From the NCBI GenBank assembly GCA_900546115.1, contig URBQ01000005.1:1-64000 (forward strand): 64,000 nt of DNA. The letters are read 5' to 3'. The stretch is from an uncultured Collinsella sp. GTDB lineage: Bacteria > Actinomycetota > Coriobacteriia > Coriobacteriales > Coriobacteriaceae. The translations under genes and the position numbers were made by a program. Under the pieces are notes generated by a model that saw nothing but the letters and a program-made list of their open reading frames with translations, was not told the origin of the DNA and made no database searches. Below, piece by piece: positions 32,232-40,698 of the stretch. Position 1 is the first letter of the stretch. Each line of letters opens with the position of its first letter.

Positions 32232-33362
32232 CTATTGCCGCTTGAGCTTGCGAGCGATAAGGCTTCTAACTGCATCGATGATGAGGAGCGCTAAGGCAAA
32301 GACTATGCTAATGACGGCACCCGTGACGATACATATAACTGCCGGGCTGTTTTGGCTGACCAGTATGTTTGCGAGCAACGTATTGAAGACGGGACGCCAC
32401 AGGCTACTGGTGAGCGACTGCATCACATAGAAACCGAGCGTGGCGGTCGATAAGGTGACGATGACACCTGCAGTCCGCGGATTGCCTGAGACGCTGCGTC
32501 GGGTTGCCGCAAGGAGCAAGGAGGCGGCAGCGAGGGCAAACGAGATCAACGAGGTTGATTTGTAGGTAAGGACTGCCATCGCCGTGAGGTTGCCGGTGAA
32601 GGAGAGTGCTCCTTCCAGGATGGTGGCGAGCGCCAAAACCGCTGCGAACGATCGCATGTCCAAGGCGCCCGCCCTGTCCGAATCCATGGCATCGGTAACG
32701 TCGCGGAGCAGTCCGCCGATCAAAAACGCGATTACGTACGTGGCAGCGCTCATGAGTTTCTGGAGCCAAGAAAACTCGCCGGCGCTTGTCGCACTCATGG
32801 CGGCCAAATACCCGTTAACAACAAATGCGAGGATGCCAACGGCGATGACCGTCGTCGTGTAGCTCCTCTGGGAGAGTCGACTCTTAGCCAGTCCAAACCA
32901 TGGCGCCATGAAGACCGTGGCGGCATAGACCCAGATAAACTCAAGGCCTAGCGTGTACCAGTAGTGCGTATTGAGGGTAACATCGGGAATGGGGGAGACG
33001 ACCGTGGACCACGCGAGCGCCACGAGGCAATAAAACGCAGTGGGCATAATGACCTTGCCAAGGCGCTGCGCCGTCCGTTGCATTTGCGACTTCCACGTTG
33101 CTCCACCGTCCCAAGCGCGCGCGGCTGAGGTGATGAGAAAATAGCCCGAGATCATAAAGAAGACCTCGTTGGCCCAGCAGCCCAGCAAGTTAATAAAACC
33201 GAGCACGCCGGAATAGGGGAACATCGCAAGCGGCACGTATTCCGGCAATCCGACGCAGGTCGCCTGGAAGGTCCACTGAAAGGTGTGGAACACCGCGATG
33301 CCGGCGACCGCGATTAAGCGCAGCGCTTCGATGGGTATGTTGCGTGCGGCTTTGGGCTGCAT
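32232..33362 (-). CDS. Acyltransferase family 3 membrane protein
   Basis: A 376-aa polytopic membrane protein with about ten hydrophobic segments, of the acyltransferase-3 (OafA/WecH-like) family. These proteins acetylate or succinylate surface sugars. The N-terminal signature is IPIEALRLIAVAGIAVFHTF with the conserved His, followed by EVFFMISGYFLI. AAAGGA stands seven bases before the ATG. It lies next to glycosyltransferases, so modification of the encoded polysaccharide is likely; the acyl group is unknown. Confidence 0.85.
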   Translation of the reverse strand: MQPKAARNIPIEALRLIAVAGIAVFHTFQWTFQATCVGLPEYVPLAMFPYSGVLGFINLLGCWANEVFFMISGYFLITSAARAWDGGATWKSQMQRTAQRLGKVIMPTAFYCLVALAWSTVVSPIPDVTLNTHYWYTLGLEFIWVYAATVFMAPWFGLAKSRLSQRSYTTTVIAVGILAFVVNGYLAAMSATSAGEFSWLQKLMSAATYVIAFLIGGLLRDVTDAMDSDRAGALDMRSFAAVLALATILEGALSFTGNLTAMAVLTYKSTSLISFALAAASLLLAATRRSVSGNPRTAGVIVTLSTATLGFYVMQSLTSSLWRPVFNTLLANILVSQNSPAVICIVTGAVISIVFALALLIIDAVRSLIARKLKRQ

Positions 33363-33474
33363 GACGTCCTTTCTTATCGGTTTGTCTCTGCGAGCTCCAT
33401 AGATTATATAAACGTCCGCTGGCGCGCTGACCCTTTGATACCATGAAACGACAGGTATTTCCTAAGGAGCACAT

Positions 33475-34578
33475 TTGTCTACTAACGCCTCTGGCAGCCC
33501 TGTTCTGTCGCTGCTTATTCCCATTTACAATGTTCAGCGCTACCTGCGCGAGTGTCTCGATTCCGCCCTGGCGCAGACGCTCAAGGATATTGAGATCATC
33601 TGCATTAACGACGGGTCGACCGACAACTCGCCGGCGATTATCCGCGAGTATATGGAGCGCGATGGGCGCGTCAAGATGATCGACAAGGCCAACAGCGGCT
33701 ACGGCGACTCGATGAACCACGGTCTGGAGATGGCGCGTGGCAAGTACGTTGGCATCTTGGAGTCCGATGACTTTATGGCGCCCGACGCACTCGAAAAGCT
33801 TGTCTCGGCCGCCGATAGCAATAATGCCGACTTTGCGAAGGCGAACTTTGATTTCTACTGGTCTAAGCCCGAGGAGCGCCGTTCGCTGCACGAGATGTTT
33901 AGACCTCAGGATTGCGGCAAGCCGGTGCACCCGAGCGATACGACGCAGTTCTTTAAGCAAAAGCCATCGATTTGGTCGGCCGTGTACCGTCGCGATTTTC
34001 TTGAGCGCAACGGCATTAAGTTCCTGCCGACTCCGGGGGCATCCTTTCAGGACACGTCATTCGCCTTTAAGGTGATCGCGTGCGCCGATAAGGCTGTTTA
34101 CCTGCATGATGCCGTGTTGTCGTATCGCCAGGACAACGAGAATTCCTCGGTCAATTCTTCGGCTAAGGTTTTTTGCGTCAATACCGAGTATGCCGAGATT
34201 GAGCGTTGGATTCGAGAGGATTATGCCCGCGACCACGCAAGTGATGACGTCGCGCGCATGCTCAAGTTCAATCAACTCATTAAGTACGATTCGTACATGT
34301 GGAACTATGTGCGCCTGGCGCCTAAGTTCTATAAGGAGTTCCTGGTGCAGATGGCTAAGGAATTTCAGGCGACCTTGGATGCGGGGGAGTTTTCGCTTGA
34401 CGACCTCAAGCCGTGGAAGCGCGCGAATCTCGCTGCCATCCTCAAAGATCCCGAGGGCTGGGTGGATGAGCATCCGAGCTTTGCGACGGACGGCGCTCTG
34501 GGACGTGCCAAATACTACGCATCGGTTGGAGGCCCCGGCGTGGTCGCCGCCTTCCTCATCGAATCGCTGAGGGGGTAG
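33475..34578 (+). CDS. Family 2 glycosyltransferase (TTG start)
   Basis: A 367-aa GT-A enzyme. LSLLIPIYNVQRYLREC, IICINDGSTDNSP and the metal-binding GILESDDFM are classic GT2 motifs. A C-terminal region contains KPSIWSAVYRRDFLERNGI and YRQDNENSSVNS. The start is a TTG because AAGGAG lies exactly six bases before it and no in-frame ATG stands nearby. The first ~95 codons are almost the same, in DNA as well as protein, as those of the gene at 35700, showing recent duplication or gene conversion. It is the first of five consecutive plus-strand glycosyltransferase genes. Confidence 0.9.
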   Translation: MSTNASGSPVLSLLIPIYNVQRYLRECLDSALAQTLKDIEIICINDGSTDNSPAIIREYMERDGRVKMIDKANSGYGDSMNHGLEMARGKYVGILESDDFMAPDALEKLVSAADSNNADFAKANFDFYWSKPEERRSLHEMFRPQDCGKPVHPSDTTQFFKQKPSIWSAVYRRDFLERNGIKFLPTPGASFQDTSFAFKVIACADKAVYLHDAVLSYRQDNENSSVNSSAKVFCVNTEYAEIERWIREDYARDHASDDVARMLKFNQLIKYDSYMWNYVRLAPKFYKEFLVQMAKEFQATLDAGEFSLDDLKPWKRANLAAILKDPEGWVDEHPSFATDGALGRAKYYASVGGPGVVAAFLIESLRG

Positions 34579-34584
34579 GTCGGC

Positions 34585-35625
34585 ATGGGAGAGGCCTCGT
34601 GTCCTAAAGCTACCATTGTCGTCCCCGTTTACAACTCTGCGCGTTCCATTCAGCGATGCCTCGATTCGCTGTTGGCCCAGTCCGAGCGCTCGATTCAGGT
34701 TGTCTGCGTCAACGACGGTTCGACTGATGATTCGTTGAACGCGTTGCGCCAGATCGCGCAGGCCGACGATCGCGTACTGGTGATTGACCAAGAAAACGCG
34801 GGCGTCTCTTGTGCTCGAAATGCCGGTATCGATGTCGCCGAGGGCGAGACCGTCTTTTTTGTGGACGCCGACGATTACATCGATGCCCAGACGGTCGAGC
34901 GCGTGTTGCATGCCATGGAGTCTGCGGATGCCGAGGCCGCCGTTTTTGGCGGCGTCTGTGAACCTGCCGATGCTGCCCCCAAACGCGTCCAGCAACTCAT
35001 GAGCCCCAAAGCTGGTACCTTCGGCGCCCGCGATCCCCAACTGCTGTTCCATTCGAATGCGCAGCCCTATGCCTGCCGTGCGGCTTTTTCGCGTGAGCTG
35101 CTCAATCGCGAAGGCATTCGCTTCGCCCCCGGTTTGGCTTTGGGCGAGGACGTCGTCTTTCAATTTGCGGCTTATGCGCTTGCCCGCAAGACCGTCGTCA
35201 TGCCGGACAAGTTCTACCACTACGTGATGGAGAGCGAATCGGCGACGCACGAGTTCAACAGTGCCGAGGCTCGCGCCAAAAAGCTTGACGCCCACATGAG
35301 GATGCTCGAGGAGGTCTTGGAGGACTGGGCGGCCTACGATTTTTTGGACCTGTGTCCCGGCGAGCTGATAACTTGGTTTTTGGACCTTATTGTGTTCGAC
35401 CTGGCGCGCTTGGATGCCGATGGTTTCCGCCGCGTTGCCAGTCGCGTCAACAGGGCTTTCACGACGTTATTGGGAACGGAGTGGGCGGATATGCCTGCTA
35501 AGGGCGCCGTTCGCCGTGTTGCCCACAAGCTCGTTGCGGCGACCTCGGGCGTTTCGATGGCAGACGCCGCGCTGTTCTATCTTTCGACTCGCGGTCTCAA
35601 AGCCTGCCTGGAGCGCTTTATCTAA
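34585..35625 (+). CDS. Family 2 glycosyltransferase
   Basis: A 346-aa GT-A enzyme with TIVVPVYNSARSIQRCLDSL, VCVNDGSTDDS and the metal motif FFVDADDYIDAQT. It lies six bases after the previous stop, so it is co-transcribed and probably co-translated. The C-terminal half is divergent and does not resemble the neighbours on either side. Acceptor and donor cannot be predicted. Confidence 0.9.
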   Translation: MGEASCPKATIVVPVYNSARSIQRCLDSLLAQSERSIQVVCVNDGSTDDSLNALRQIAQADDRVLVIDQENAGVSCARNAGIDVAEGETVFFVDADDYIDAQTVERVLHAMESADAEAAVFGGVCEPADAAPKRVQQLMSPKAGTFGARDPQLLFHSNAQPYACRAAFSRELLNREGIRFAPGLALGEDVVFQFAAYALARKTVVMPDKFYHYVMESESATHEFNSAEARAKKLDAHMRMLEEVLEDWAAYDFLDLCPGELITWFLDLIVFDLARLDADGFRRVASRVNRAFTTLLGTEWADMPAKGAVRRVAHKLVAATSGVSMADAALFYLSTRGLKACLERFI

Positions 35626-35699
35626 TTCCAAGCGCTGCCGCCCGCCGCAACTCGGCTGCTAAAATAACCCTGTTACACGCTATTCAACAGGAGGTTCTC

Positions 35700-36818
35700 T
35701 TGCAGAACTCTGATACCCCTAAAGTTTCGCTGCTTGTCCCCATCTGCAATGTCGAACGCTACCTGCGCGAGTGCCTCGATTCCGCCCTGGCGCAGACGCT
35801 CAAGGATATTGAGATCATCTGCATTAACGACGGGTCGACCGACAGCTCGCCGGCGATTATCCGCGAGTACATGGAGCGCGACTCCCGTGTAAAGATGATC
35901 GACAAAGCCAACAGCGGCTACGGCGACTCGATGAACCGCGGCCTGGAGATGGCGCGCGGTGAGTACGTGGGTATCCTTGAGTCCGACGACTTTATGTTTG
36001 AGGATTCGCTCCAAAAGCTGGTCGCCAAGGCGGATGCCGAGCACGCCGATGTGGTGAAGGGCGACTTCTATCTGTACTGGTCCACGCCCACCGAGCGCCG
36101 CGAGCTGTTTGGGATCATCGACGAGCATATGACGGGTGCCGCGTATCGCCCCGTCGATTGCCCGGGCATCTTCTACCGCAAGCCTTCCATCTGGTCGGCT
36201 ATCTATCGGCGCCAGTTCCTCAACGACAATCAGATTCGGTTCCTTCCCACGCCGGGTGCCTCGTATCAGGACGCAGGCTTTAACTTTAAGGTTTGGGCTT
36301 GCGCCGAGCGTGCCGCGTTTATTGCGGACCCCATTTTGTGCTATCGCCAGGACAACGAGAAGAGCTCCGTTAATTCGCCCAACAAGGTGTTTTGCGTGTG
36401 CGATGAATATGCCGAGATGCAACGTTTTTTGGACGAGCGTCCCGAGCTCAAGGCTCAGCTTCAGGGCATTTTAATGCGCATGAAGGTCGATACGTACCGT
36501 TGGAATGATGAGCGTCTGGTCGATGAGCTGCGTGAGCAGTTTTGGGAGAAGGCCTCGCCCGAGCTCAAGACCGACTGGGATGCCGGTCGCTTTGACCTGT
36601 CGCTGTTTGATCCGCGTGGCGAGACCGACTTGCGCCTGATGGTCAAGTCGCCCCGCGCCTATATCGATTCGCGCTTTGACTTTAAGAAGCCGGGCAAGCT
36701 CAATACGTTTAAGCACTACTTTAAGATCGGCGGCTTGCCGCTGGTCTGGCGCGTGCTGACGTATCAGCGCACCTACGGCGACAACCCGCACCCCGATGAC
36801 GTTCCGGCCGCACAGTAG
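35700..36818 (+). CDS. Family 2 glycosyltransferase (TTG start), paralogue of the 33475 gene
   Basis: A 372-aa GT-A enzyme: VSLLVPICNVERYLREC, IICINDGSTDSSP, GILESDDFM, then KPSIWSAIYRRQFLNDNQI and YRQDNEKSSVNSP. The architecture equals that of the gene at 33475. The start is TTG, preceded by AGGAGG at ideal spacing. The two paralogues share about 240 bp at roughly nine of ten bases in the 5' part, then diverge, which suggests different acceptors. Confidence 0.9.
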   Translation: MQNSDTPKVSLLVPICNVERYLRECLDSALAQTLKDIEIICINDGSTDSSPAIIREYMERDSRVKMIDKANSGYGDSMNRGLEMARGEYVGILESDDFMFEDSLQKLVAKADAEHADVVKGDFYLYWSTPTERRELFGIIDEHMTGAAYRPVDCPGIFYRKPSIWSAIYRRQFLNDNQIRFLPTPGASYQDAGFNFKVWACAERAAFIADPILCYRQDNEKSSVNSPNKVFCVCDEYAEMQRFLDERPELKAQLQGILMRMKVDTYRWNDERLVDELREQFWEKASPELKTDWDAGRFDLSLFDPRGETDLRLMVKSPRAYIDSRFDFKKPGKLNTFKHYFKIGGLPLVWRVLTYQRTYGDNPHPDDVPAAQ

Positions 36819-36830
36819 GAGCGAGTGACT

Positions 36831-37898
36831 ATGGCTACCCCCAAGATTTCCGTTGTCGTTCCCATCTACAAAGTGGAGGAGTGCCTGGCCTGGTGCCTGG
36901 ACTCCCTGCTTGCGCAGGACATGCCCGATTGGGAAGGCGTGTTAGTCAACGATGGCTCGCCGGACGGTTCGCGCGATATTGCGGCTGCCTATTGCGAAAA
37001 GGACGCGCGCTTTAGGCTGGTTGATAAGGAGAACGGCGGCCTGTCGAGTGCGCGTAATGCGGGTATCGCCGCGTCCACGGCGCCTATCGTAGCGTTTTTG
37101 GATTCCGATGATCGGTTCACGCCCGATGCATGCCGCGTGATCGTCGATGCCTTTGAGCGCGAGGACTGCGACGTTTTGACCTTTGGTGCGAATCCGTATC
37201 CGCTGGAGGCGGGGTATCCGTGGCTTAACTATGCACTGAGTCCACGCGGTGTGTCGTTTGAAGGCTATAGCTCTGACCTGCTGTTTAAGGAAGCATCTCG
37301 CCCCTTTGCATGGCGCACCGCCTGCAGGCGTGAGTTTTTGCTGGGTAACGGGATCGTGTTCGACGAAACCGTTAAGTATGGCGAGGACCAGGTCTTCGAT
37401 TTTGCCGTGTACGGTCGTTCGCACAAGACCGCGCTTATTTCGAACAAGCTGTACGACTACCGCGTGGCGCGCAAGGGTTCGCTCATGGACACCATGCGCT
37501 ACGACGACGAGACACGTCTGCTGGAGCACGTGAAGATTTACTCCGCGGTGCTGGCTGACTGGCAGCGCGACGGTCTCGATGCTCAGCATGCCAATGACCT
37601 GGCGTACTTCCTCTGCGACCTGGTGCTGTACGATGCGCTCAGGTTGCTGGGTTCGGACTGCGGCAAGGTGTTTGCTGCCGTTGCCACGGCACTTGCCGGT
37701 TCTGCCGTGGGCAGCGATGCTGCGCTCGCACAATGCGCTCCTTCTGTTGCTGCTATGGTGCGTGCGGCGCTTACCAGCAAGGCCCCCAATGCCCGTGGGT
37801 GCAAAAAGCTCATGTTCGATTACGACGTCTTGAGGTTTGGGCGCCTGGGTGCCTGCAAACGCATGGCAGCGAACGCCCTGGGAAAGCGAGAATTGTAG
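36831..37898 (+). CDS. Family 2 glycosyltransferase
   Basis: A 355-aa GT-A enzyme with ISVVVPIYKVEECLAWCLDSL, VLVNDGSPDGS and FLDSDDRFTPDA. The ATG at 36831 has AGGAGCG nine bases upstream; a GTG two codons earlier is possible but too close to the site. It is followed without any gap by the two-domain glycosyltransferase. This type is common in capsule and teichoic-acid-like clusters. Confidence 0.88.
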   Translation: MATPKISVVVPIYKVEECLAWCLDSLLAQDMPDWEGVLVNDGSPDGSRDIAAAYCEKDARFRLVDKENGGLSSARNAGIAASTAPIVAFLDSDDRFTPDACRVIVDAFEREDCDVLTFGANPYPLEAGYPWLNYALSPRGVSFEGYSSDLLFKEASRPFAWRTACRREFLLGNGIVFDETVKYGEDQVFDFAVYGRSHKTALISNKLYDYRVARKGSLMDTMRYDDETRLLEHVKIYSAVLADWQRDGLDAQHANDLAYFLCDLVLYDALRLLGSDCGKVFAAVATALAGSAVGSDAALAQCAPSVAAMVRAALTSKAPNARGCKKLMFDYDVLRFGRLGACKRMAANALGKREL

Positions 37899-40385
37899 AT
37901 GAGTATCAAGCGTTTGGCACTTTGCCGCAGTCAGGGCCGTCTGTTTGTGCTGCTTCGTTTTGGCGGTCAGGATGTCGCCGCGCTTATTGAGCGGGAGGGT
38001 TCTCAAGCGTTTGCCCATGCGACGACGAGCGGTTCTTGTGTGCTGTCGCTGGTGCTCCCGGTCGATCATGGCCGTGTGCTGGCGCTTTGCCCTTCCGTTT
38101 TCGATTACGAGCGCGAGCTCGCCGTCTTGGTGCTTCCGTTTTTGGACGGCTCGTCGATGGATGTCGTTTTTGCATCCGGTGGCCAAAGGTTGGGCTCCAT
38201 TCGCCTCGATAGCCGCGTGGCCAAGCTGGAATCCAAGATTAACTACAAAGCAAAGCCTGCGCTGTGTGCGCTTATCCGCGATGCGCAGCGTGGCGAACAC
38301 TGCGGCCTCTACGAGATCGATGCCATTCGCTATTTGCCGGCAGACGCCGGCGCGGCGTGGCGCTATGAGGTTACCTGGGCTGGAGACCCTCAGTGCGCAC
38401 CTGAGCTCCAGATTTTCGATACGCATATGAATGCCATCGATGTCACCGTGCATGTGTTTGAATCGCAGATCGATGTGCCACAGCAGAACGGATGCCGCGT
38501 CAATAAAACGTATTTGAGCGTTGAGATGCCCCAGGATATACGTGATTTTGTCGCGATTGCAATCGACCCCGCGGGGCAGATCCAGAGCGGTTTTTGCGCC
38601 ATGGATGGTCGCCTGTACAACGGCATGGTCGATGACAGTTGGAACCGCATGAAGGACGCGCGTGCGGACGACGCAGCTTATCGACGTTGGTTTGAGCAAC
38701 ATCGCGCAAAGCCGGGCGATTTGGTGTGCCAACGTGTCGCTTCGGCGGCCTTTGCCTATAGACCGCTCGTGAGCATTGTGGTGCCGTGCTATAAAACTGA
38801 TCGGGTCTACCTGCGCGAGCTGCTGGACTCGGTGCTAGCTCAGAGCTATGGCAACTGGGAATTGCTGCTTATGGACGCCTCGCCCGAATGGGATGCGGTG
38901 GCCAATCTTGCGGCTGCCGCCAATGACGAGCGGGTTTGTCGTATTGAGCTGCCTGGCAACGGCGGCATTGTGCTCAACACCAACGCTGGTATTCAGCAGG
39001 CGACTGGAGACTACATCGCGTTCTTGGACCATGACGACATTCTGGAACCGGACGCGTTATTCCAGTATGTTTCCGCGCTGAATAAGGCGGCCGAGGGCGA
39101 GCGCCCCCAGGTCCTGTTCTGCGACGAGGACGTGTTTCAGAAAACGGGGGAGTGGGGTCAGCCGGTCTTTAAGACCAAGCTCAACGCCGATCTGCTCTAT
39201 AGTCATAACTGTGTGACGCATTTCCTGATGGTGGAGAAGGCGCTCATCGATTACATTGGCACGTCCCCAGAAGATGTTGCGGGTGCCCAGGACTACGACC
39301 TTACGCTTCGCTGCCTTGCGGCGGGCGCGCGGTTTGAGCATGTTGCGCACGTGCTGTATCACTGGCGCGTTCATCCGGGATCGACCGCCGATGGTTCTGC
39401 CGATAGCAAGCCGTATGCTATTGAAGCCGGGCGCCTTGCGCTTCAGCGCCACTTTAACGCACTGGGCATTTGCGGAACGGTCGAGGAGACCGAGACGCCG
39501 TTTGTCTACCGCATGCGCTATGCGCTGCCGGAGCCTGCGCCGCTGGTGAGCATCGTGATTCCCACCAAGGATCACGTTGAGACGCTCGATGCCTGTGTGG
39601 CGTCGATCGCTCAGAAGGCCACGTATACCAACTACGAGATCGTCTTGGTGGAGAACAACAGCGAAGCCCCGGAGACGTTTGCGTATTACGAAACCCTGCC
39701 GGAGCGCGTGGCTGCAGCATCCGAAGGTAAGGGCACCGCGCGCGTTGTGTACTGGCCGGGCGAGTTCAATTACTCTCAGATCGTCAATTTTGGTGTGGAG
39801 CACGCCAGGGGCGACTACCTGTTGCTGCTCAACAACGATACCGAGGTCATAAGCTCCGATTTTATCGAAGAGATGATGGGGTATCTGCAGCGTCCCGATG
39901 CGGGCGTGGTGGGCGCCAAGCTCTATTTTGCCGACCATCTGGTGCAGCACGCTGGCATTTTGGTCGGTGTGCGCGGCGCACTTGCCCATGCCAACCAAGA
40001 CTTCTCGGCAAAGCGCGAGGGCTATCTTGCTCGTGCTGTGCGCCCGGGCAACTTTAGCGCCGTGACGGGTGCCTGTCAGATGGTGCGACGCGACGTATTT
40101 GAGCAGGTCGGAGGCTACAACGAGGAATTCGCCGTTGGCTTTAACGACGCAGACTTTTGCCTGCGCGTATGGGAGGCGGGCTACCGCACCATCTATACGC
40201 CCTATGCCGAGCTGTATCACTACGAGTTCACCTCGCGCGGCAGGGAAGAGGCCAACGAGGAAAAGTTGCGCCGCTGGAAGCGCGAACAGGCACTGTTCAT
40301 GCAACGCTGGCCTGAGTTCTTCTTGACGGGCGATTCATGGTTGGGGCCGAACTTGTCCTCCGACAGTGAGTACTTCTCGTTTTAG
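37899..40385 (+). CDS. Large two-domain family 2 glycosyltransferase
   Basis: An 828-aa protein. Residues 1-285 form a region I cannot assign (an Ig-like or carbohydrate-recognition fold is possible). It is followed by two GT2 catalytic domains: the first near 290-520 (VSIVVPCYKTDRVYLRELLD, FLDHDDILEPDAL), the second near 550-800 (VSIVIPTKDHVETLDAC, LLLNNDTEVISSDF, and GFNDADFCLRVWEAGYR). Such tandem enzymes often build repeating disaccharides or polymerise two linkages. It begins on the base after the previous stop, so the pair is coupled. No transmembrane segment is seen. Confidence 0.88.
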   Translation: MSIKRLALCRSQGRLFVLLRFGGQDVAALIEREGSQAFAHATTSGSCVLSLVLPVDHGRVLALCPSVFDYERELAVLVLPFLDGSSMDVVFASGGQRLGSIRLDSRVAKLESKINYKAKPALCALIRDAQRGEHCGLYEIDAIRYLPADAGAAWRYEVTWAGDPQCAPELQIFDTHMNAIDVTVHVFESQIDVPQQNGCRVNKTYLSVEMPQDIRDFVAIAIDPAGQIQSGFCAMDGRLYNGMVDDSWNRMKDARADDAAYRRWFEQHRAKPGDLVCQRVASAAFAYRPLVSIVVPCYKTDRVYLRELLDSVLAQSYGNWELLLMDASPEWDAVANLAAAANDERVCRIELPGNGGIVLNTNAGIQQATGDYIAFLDHDDILEPDALFQYVSALNKAAEGERPQVLFCDEDVFQKTGEWGQPVFKTKLNADLLYSHNCVTHFLMVEKALIDYIGTSPEDVAGAQDYDLTLRCLAAGARFEHVAHVLYHWRVHPGSTADGSADSKPYAIEAGRLALQRHFNALGICGTVEETETPFVYRMRYALPEPAPLVSIVIPTKDHVETLDACVASIAQKATYTNYEIVLVENNSEAPETFAYYETLPERVAAASEGKGTARVVYWPGEFNYSQIVNFGVEHARGDYLLLLNNDTEVISSDFIEEMMGYLQRPDAGVVGAKLYFADHLVQHAGILVGVRGALAHANQDFSAKREGYLARAVRPGNFSAVTGACQMVRRDVFEQVGGYNEEFAVGFNDADFCLRVWEAGYRTIYTPYAELYHYEFTSRGREEANEEKLRRWKREQALFMQRWPEFFLTGDSWLGPNLSSDSEYFSF

Positions 40386-40698
40386 TGCGAAGTAATGCCA
40401 AGTTCCGGCAAAGTATCCTCAAGAGCTGCAAGGGCGGTGGGGTTCAAGTACTCCTCGTTCAAGCAGCTCTTGTCATATCGAAAACGTGCCTCAAGATTTT
40501 TACAGGTGGTTGTATTAAATCGGTTCGCTCATGCGCTCAGTTTGCCTTAGAAGCTATTTGGCGTAACGGTTGGGGTTCGGCGACTCATATTTAAATTGCA
40601 GTCACAAAGACACCTTTTATCGATTTCCCGTTGAAATACTGAATTGATAGTTTAAAAATAACTTAAGAGAGCCTTAAATCTCGGAGAAAGGATGTCGT
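40386..40698. other. Spacer between the polysaccharide cluster and the repeat-protein cluster
   Basis: About 310 bp and distinctly more AT-rich after 40580. It contains one short open frame (listed separately) and a small dyad TTAAG-N5-CTTAA at 40665-40679 just before the next gene's ribosome site. No clear promoter pair at proper spacing was found. Confidence 0.4.
40395..40550 (+). CDS. Possible small basic protein or gene fragment
   Basis: A 51-codon frame beginning MPSSGKVSSRAARAVGFKYS and ending AHALSLP, rich in Lys, Arg and Ser, ten bases after the large glycosyltransferase. The ribosome site is weak. It could be a small protein, or the displaced 3' tail of a glycan-synthesis gene (VGFKYSSFKQLLSYRKRA looks like a soluble C-terminal helix). 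Evidence is thin. Confidence 0.25.
   Translation: MPSSGKVSSRAARAVGFKYSSFKQLLSYRKRASRFLQVVVLNRFAHALSLP

Noticed and set aside
36942..38732. Minus-strand open frame (596 codons) under two glycosyltransferases
   Set aside because: Antisense shadow; the plus-strand genes have clear motifs and coupled starts.
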